Origin: Halanaerobiales bacterium
Lineage (GTDB): Bacteria; Bacillota; Halanaerobiia; Halanaerobiales; DTU029
DNA: 64,000 nt
Reading direction: 5' to 3'
Assembly (NCBI GenBank): GCA_029981855.1
Contig: JARRCS010000002.1
Coordinates: 62,001-126,000, forward strand
In this document: piece after piece, positions 63,112-64,000 of the stretch
How positions within the stretch are numbered: the first letter of the stretch is position 1
Layout of the letters: each line of letters starts with the position of its first letter
Position numbers and translations under genes: made by a program
Notes under the pieces: generated by a model
The model's database searches: none
What the model was told of the DNA's origin: nothing
What the model saw: the letters and a program-made list of their open reading frames with translations, nothing else

Positions 63112-63330
63112 CTAATGCTCCCTTACTATAGGTCTTAGACGGTCCAACTGGCCGAGAAGGACATGGGCAAGACCAAATCCCAGGATACCCGCACCGAACT
63201 TCTTCTTCAATAGCTTGGTTCCAAGGACAGATACGGCTAATCCCAGTCCGCTTATTAACCAGCTAGTAGTTGTTGGGTCCATTGCTTTTTTCTTCTTTTT
63301 CGAGATCATTAAGTTCATTAAGCTCTTCAA
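63112..63330 (-). CDS. Small membrane protein after carbamate kinase
   Basis: TTG 63330 lies 7 nt after GGAGGTG, making a 72-residue protein. A basic KKKKK segment near residue 11 precedes a hydrophobic helix (SWLISGLGLAVSVLGTKLL) and a second weaker one (GAGILGFGLAHVLLGQL). I recognise no family. It starts 19 nt after the arcC stop and probably shares its transcript. Confidence 0.55.
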   Translation of the reverse strand: MKSLMNLMISKKKKKAMDPTTTSWLISGLGLAVSVLGTKLLKKKFGAGILGFGLAHVLLGQLDRLRPIVREH

Positions 63331-63349
63331 AAGTAAACACCTCCAACTA

Positions 63350-64000
63350 CTATTTTGCCATAATTGGAGATAATTTATGTTCAAATGTAATCAAGGTACC
63401 CGTCCGACCCGCCAGACCTTCCCTGGCTTTCTCTAAAGATGTTATTAAAGTCTTTCTACCCGGTTTACTGGAAGCGAATTTAACAGCCGCCTTAACCTTG
63501 GGCAACATGCTCCCCGGGGCAAAATGCCCCTCACTAATATACTTTTGAGTGGTTACAATATCCATTTCATCCAACCACTTCTCATTCTCTTTACCGAAAT
63601 TAATAGCTACCTTTTCTACAGCAGTCAAAATAACCAGAAATTCCGCATCAAGTAGCTCTGCCAGTTTCTCGCTAGCCAGATCCTTATCTATGACCGCCGG
63701 TACACCCTTCAGAGCGACCCCTTCCCTTACAACAGGAATACCGCCACCCCCACAGGCTATTACCAGATAACTATTCTCCACCAGAGTCTTAATAATATCC
63801 TTTTCCACAATATCAACCGGCTCGGGACTGGGTACAGCCCTGCGGTAGCCCCTGCCTGAATCCTCAACCATAATATAACCCTTCTCCTGATGCAGTTTTT
63901 TAGCCTCTTCCCTGGTATAGAATCTACCTACCGGTTTGGTTGGATTTCTGAAGGCCGGGTCATTCTCCTCAACAACAACCTGGGTTATAATTGTAGCAAT
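63350..64000 (-). CDS. arcC: Carbamate kinase (N-terminal part beyond the window)
   Basis: Carbamate kinase makes ATP from carbamoyl phosphate (or the reverse). The visible C-terminal 216 residues include AVPSPEPVDIVE, VIACGGGGIPVV, DKDLASEKLAELLDAEFLVILTAVEKV and GHFAPGSMLPKVKAA, all family signatures. The frame is open to the window end, so the start is missing. Linkage to the arginine deiminase pathway is expected but cannot be checked here. Confidence 0.95.
   Translation of the reverse strand: MATIITQVVVEENDPAFRNPTKPVGRFYTREEAKKLHQEKGYIMVEDSGRGYRRAVPSPEPVDIVEKDIIKTLVENSYLVIACGGGGIPVVREGVALKGVPAVIDKDLASEKLAELLDAEFLVILTAVEKVAINFGKENEKWLDEMDIVTTQKYISEGHFAPGSMLPKVKAAVKFASSKPGRKTLITSLEKAREGLAGRTGTLITFEHKLSPIMAK

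Overview
The window looks like chromosomal core from an anaerobic, endospore-forming, low-to-moderate GC member of the Firmicutes in the broad sense. Halanaerobiales or Thermoanaerobacterales-like Clostridia fit best, but I cannot fix the genus by eye. Three things support this. There are many sporulation genes (spoVS, ytfJ/gerW, a spoVAF-type gene, spoVAD, spoIIAA-spoIIAB-sigF, dacF, spoIIM). There is ferredoxin-linked 2-oxoacid metabolism. TTG starts with strong GGAGG-type ribosome binding sites are common. Almost everything lies on the minus strand; only two genes, an HD-domain protein and an orphan ACT-like protein, are on the plus strand. No rRNA, tRNA, CRISPR, phage or insertion-sequence transposase was seen.

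Layout. 1-1,060: start of purD behind a tandem guanine + PRPP riboswitch and terminator. 1,249-8,450: translation and secretion block (ylxM-ffh, then rpsP-khpA-rimM-trmD-RNA methyltransferase-rplS-rbgA-rnhB-queT). 8,567-14,430: ftsY, a two-domain JAMM-like protein, and smc. 14,546-22,915: spoVS, rluB, dacB, ytfJ, DUF2953, scpB, scpA, an M50 protease, a CCA/poly(A) polymerase-type enzyme and lysA. 23,313-30,430: an HD hydrolase, a frameshifted dehydratase-activase gene with two DUF2229 partners, a spoVAF-type gene, spoVAD and dodecin. 30,513-38,290: sigF operon, NAPRTase, dacF and nucleoside salvage (deoB-punA-pdp). 38,531-45,295: pfkA, an unusual phased repeat array with a tiny lipoprotein ORF, and a galactose operon (ROK regulator-galE-small ORF-galT-galK). 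45,508-53,559: aminopeptidases, a DUF2089 pair, spoIIM, an EndoQ-like nuclease, nudF and DUF3866. 53,871-62,711: a branched-chain amino acid fermentation operon (ptb, leucine dehydrogenase, buk and a four-subunit ferredoxin oxidoreductase) under a PAS-AAA sigma-54 activator, with a candidate -24/-12 promoter and a decayed second leucine dehydrogenase. 63,112-64,000: a small membrane protein and the end of a carbamate kinase gene.

How the genes work together. The branched-chain cluster reads as one pathway. The dehydrogenase deaminates Leu/Val/Ile, the ferredoxin oxidoreductase makes acyl-CoA plus reduced ferredoxin, and Ptb and Buk convert acyl-CoA to acid plus ATP. It is arranged like the Bacillus bkd operon, but the BCKDH complex is replaced by a ferredoxin enzyme. 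The spoIIA operon and spoVS both carry sigma-H-type promoters with the same 11-nt spacer.

The least ordinary DNA is intergenic. (i) A roughly 530-bp array of degenerate, 21-bp-phased ACC-N6-GATC units lies between galK and pfkA. (ii) A dispersed palindromic family (repeat A, AACTRCAAATAGATG arms) sits at gene ends and in some cases supplies the stop codon. (iii) A composite repeat (C+B) occurs near the purD leader, in the pfkA leader and, decayed, near 52.3 kb; its C part is nested inside a copy of repeat A.
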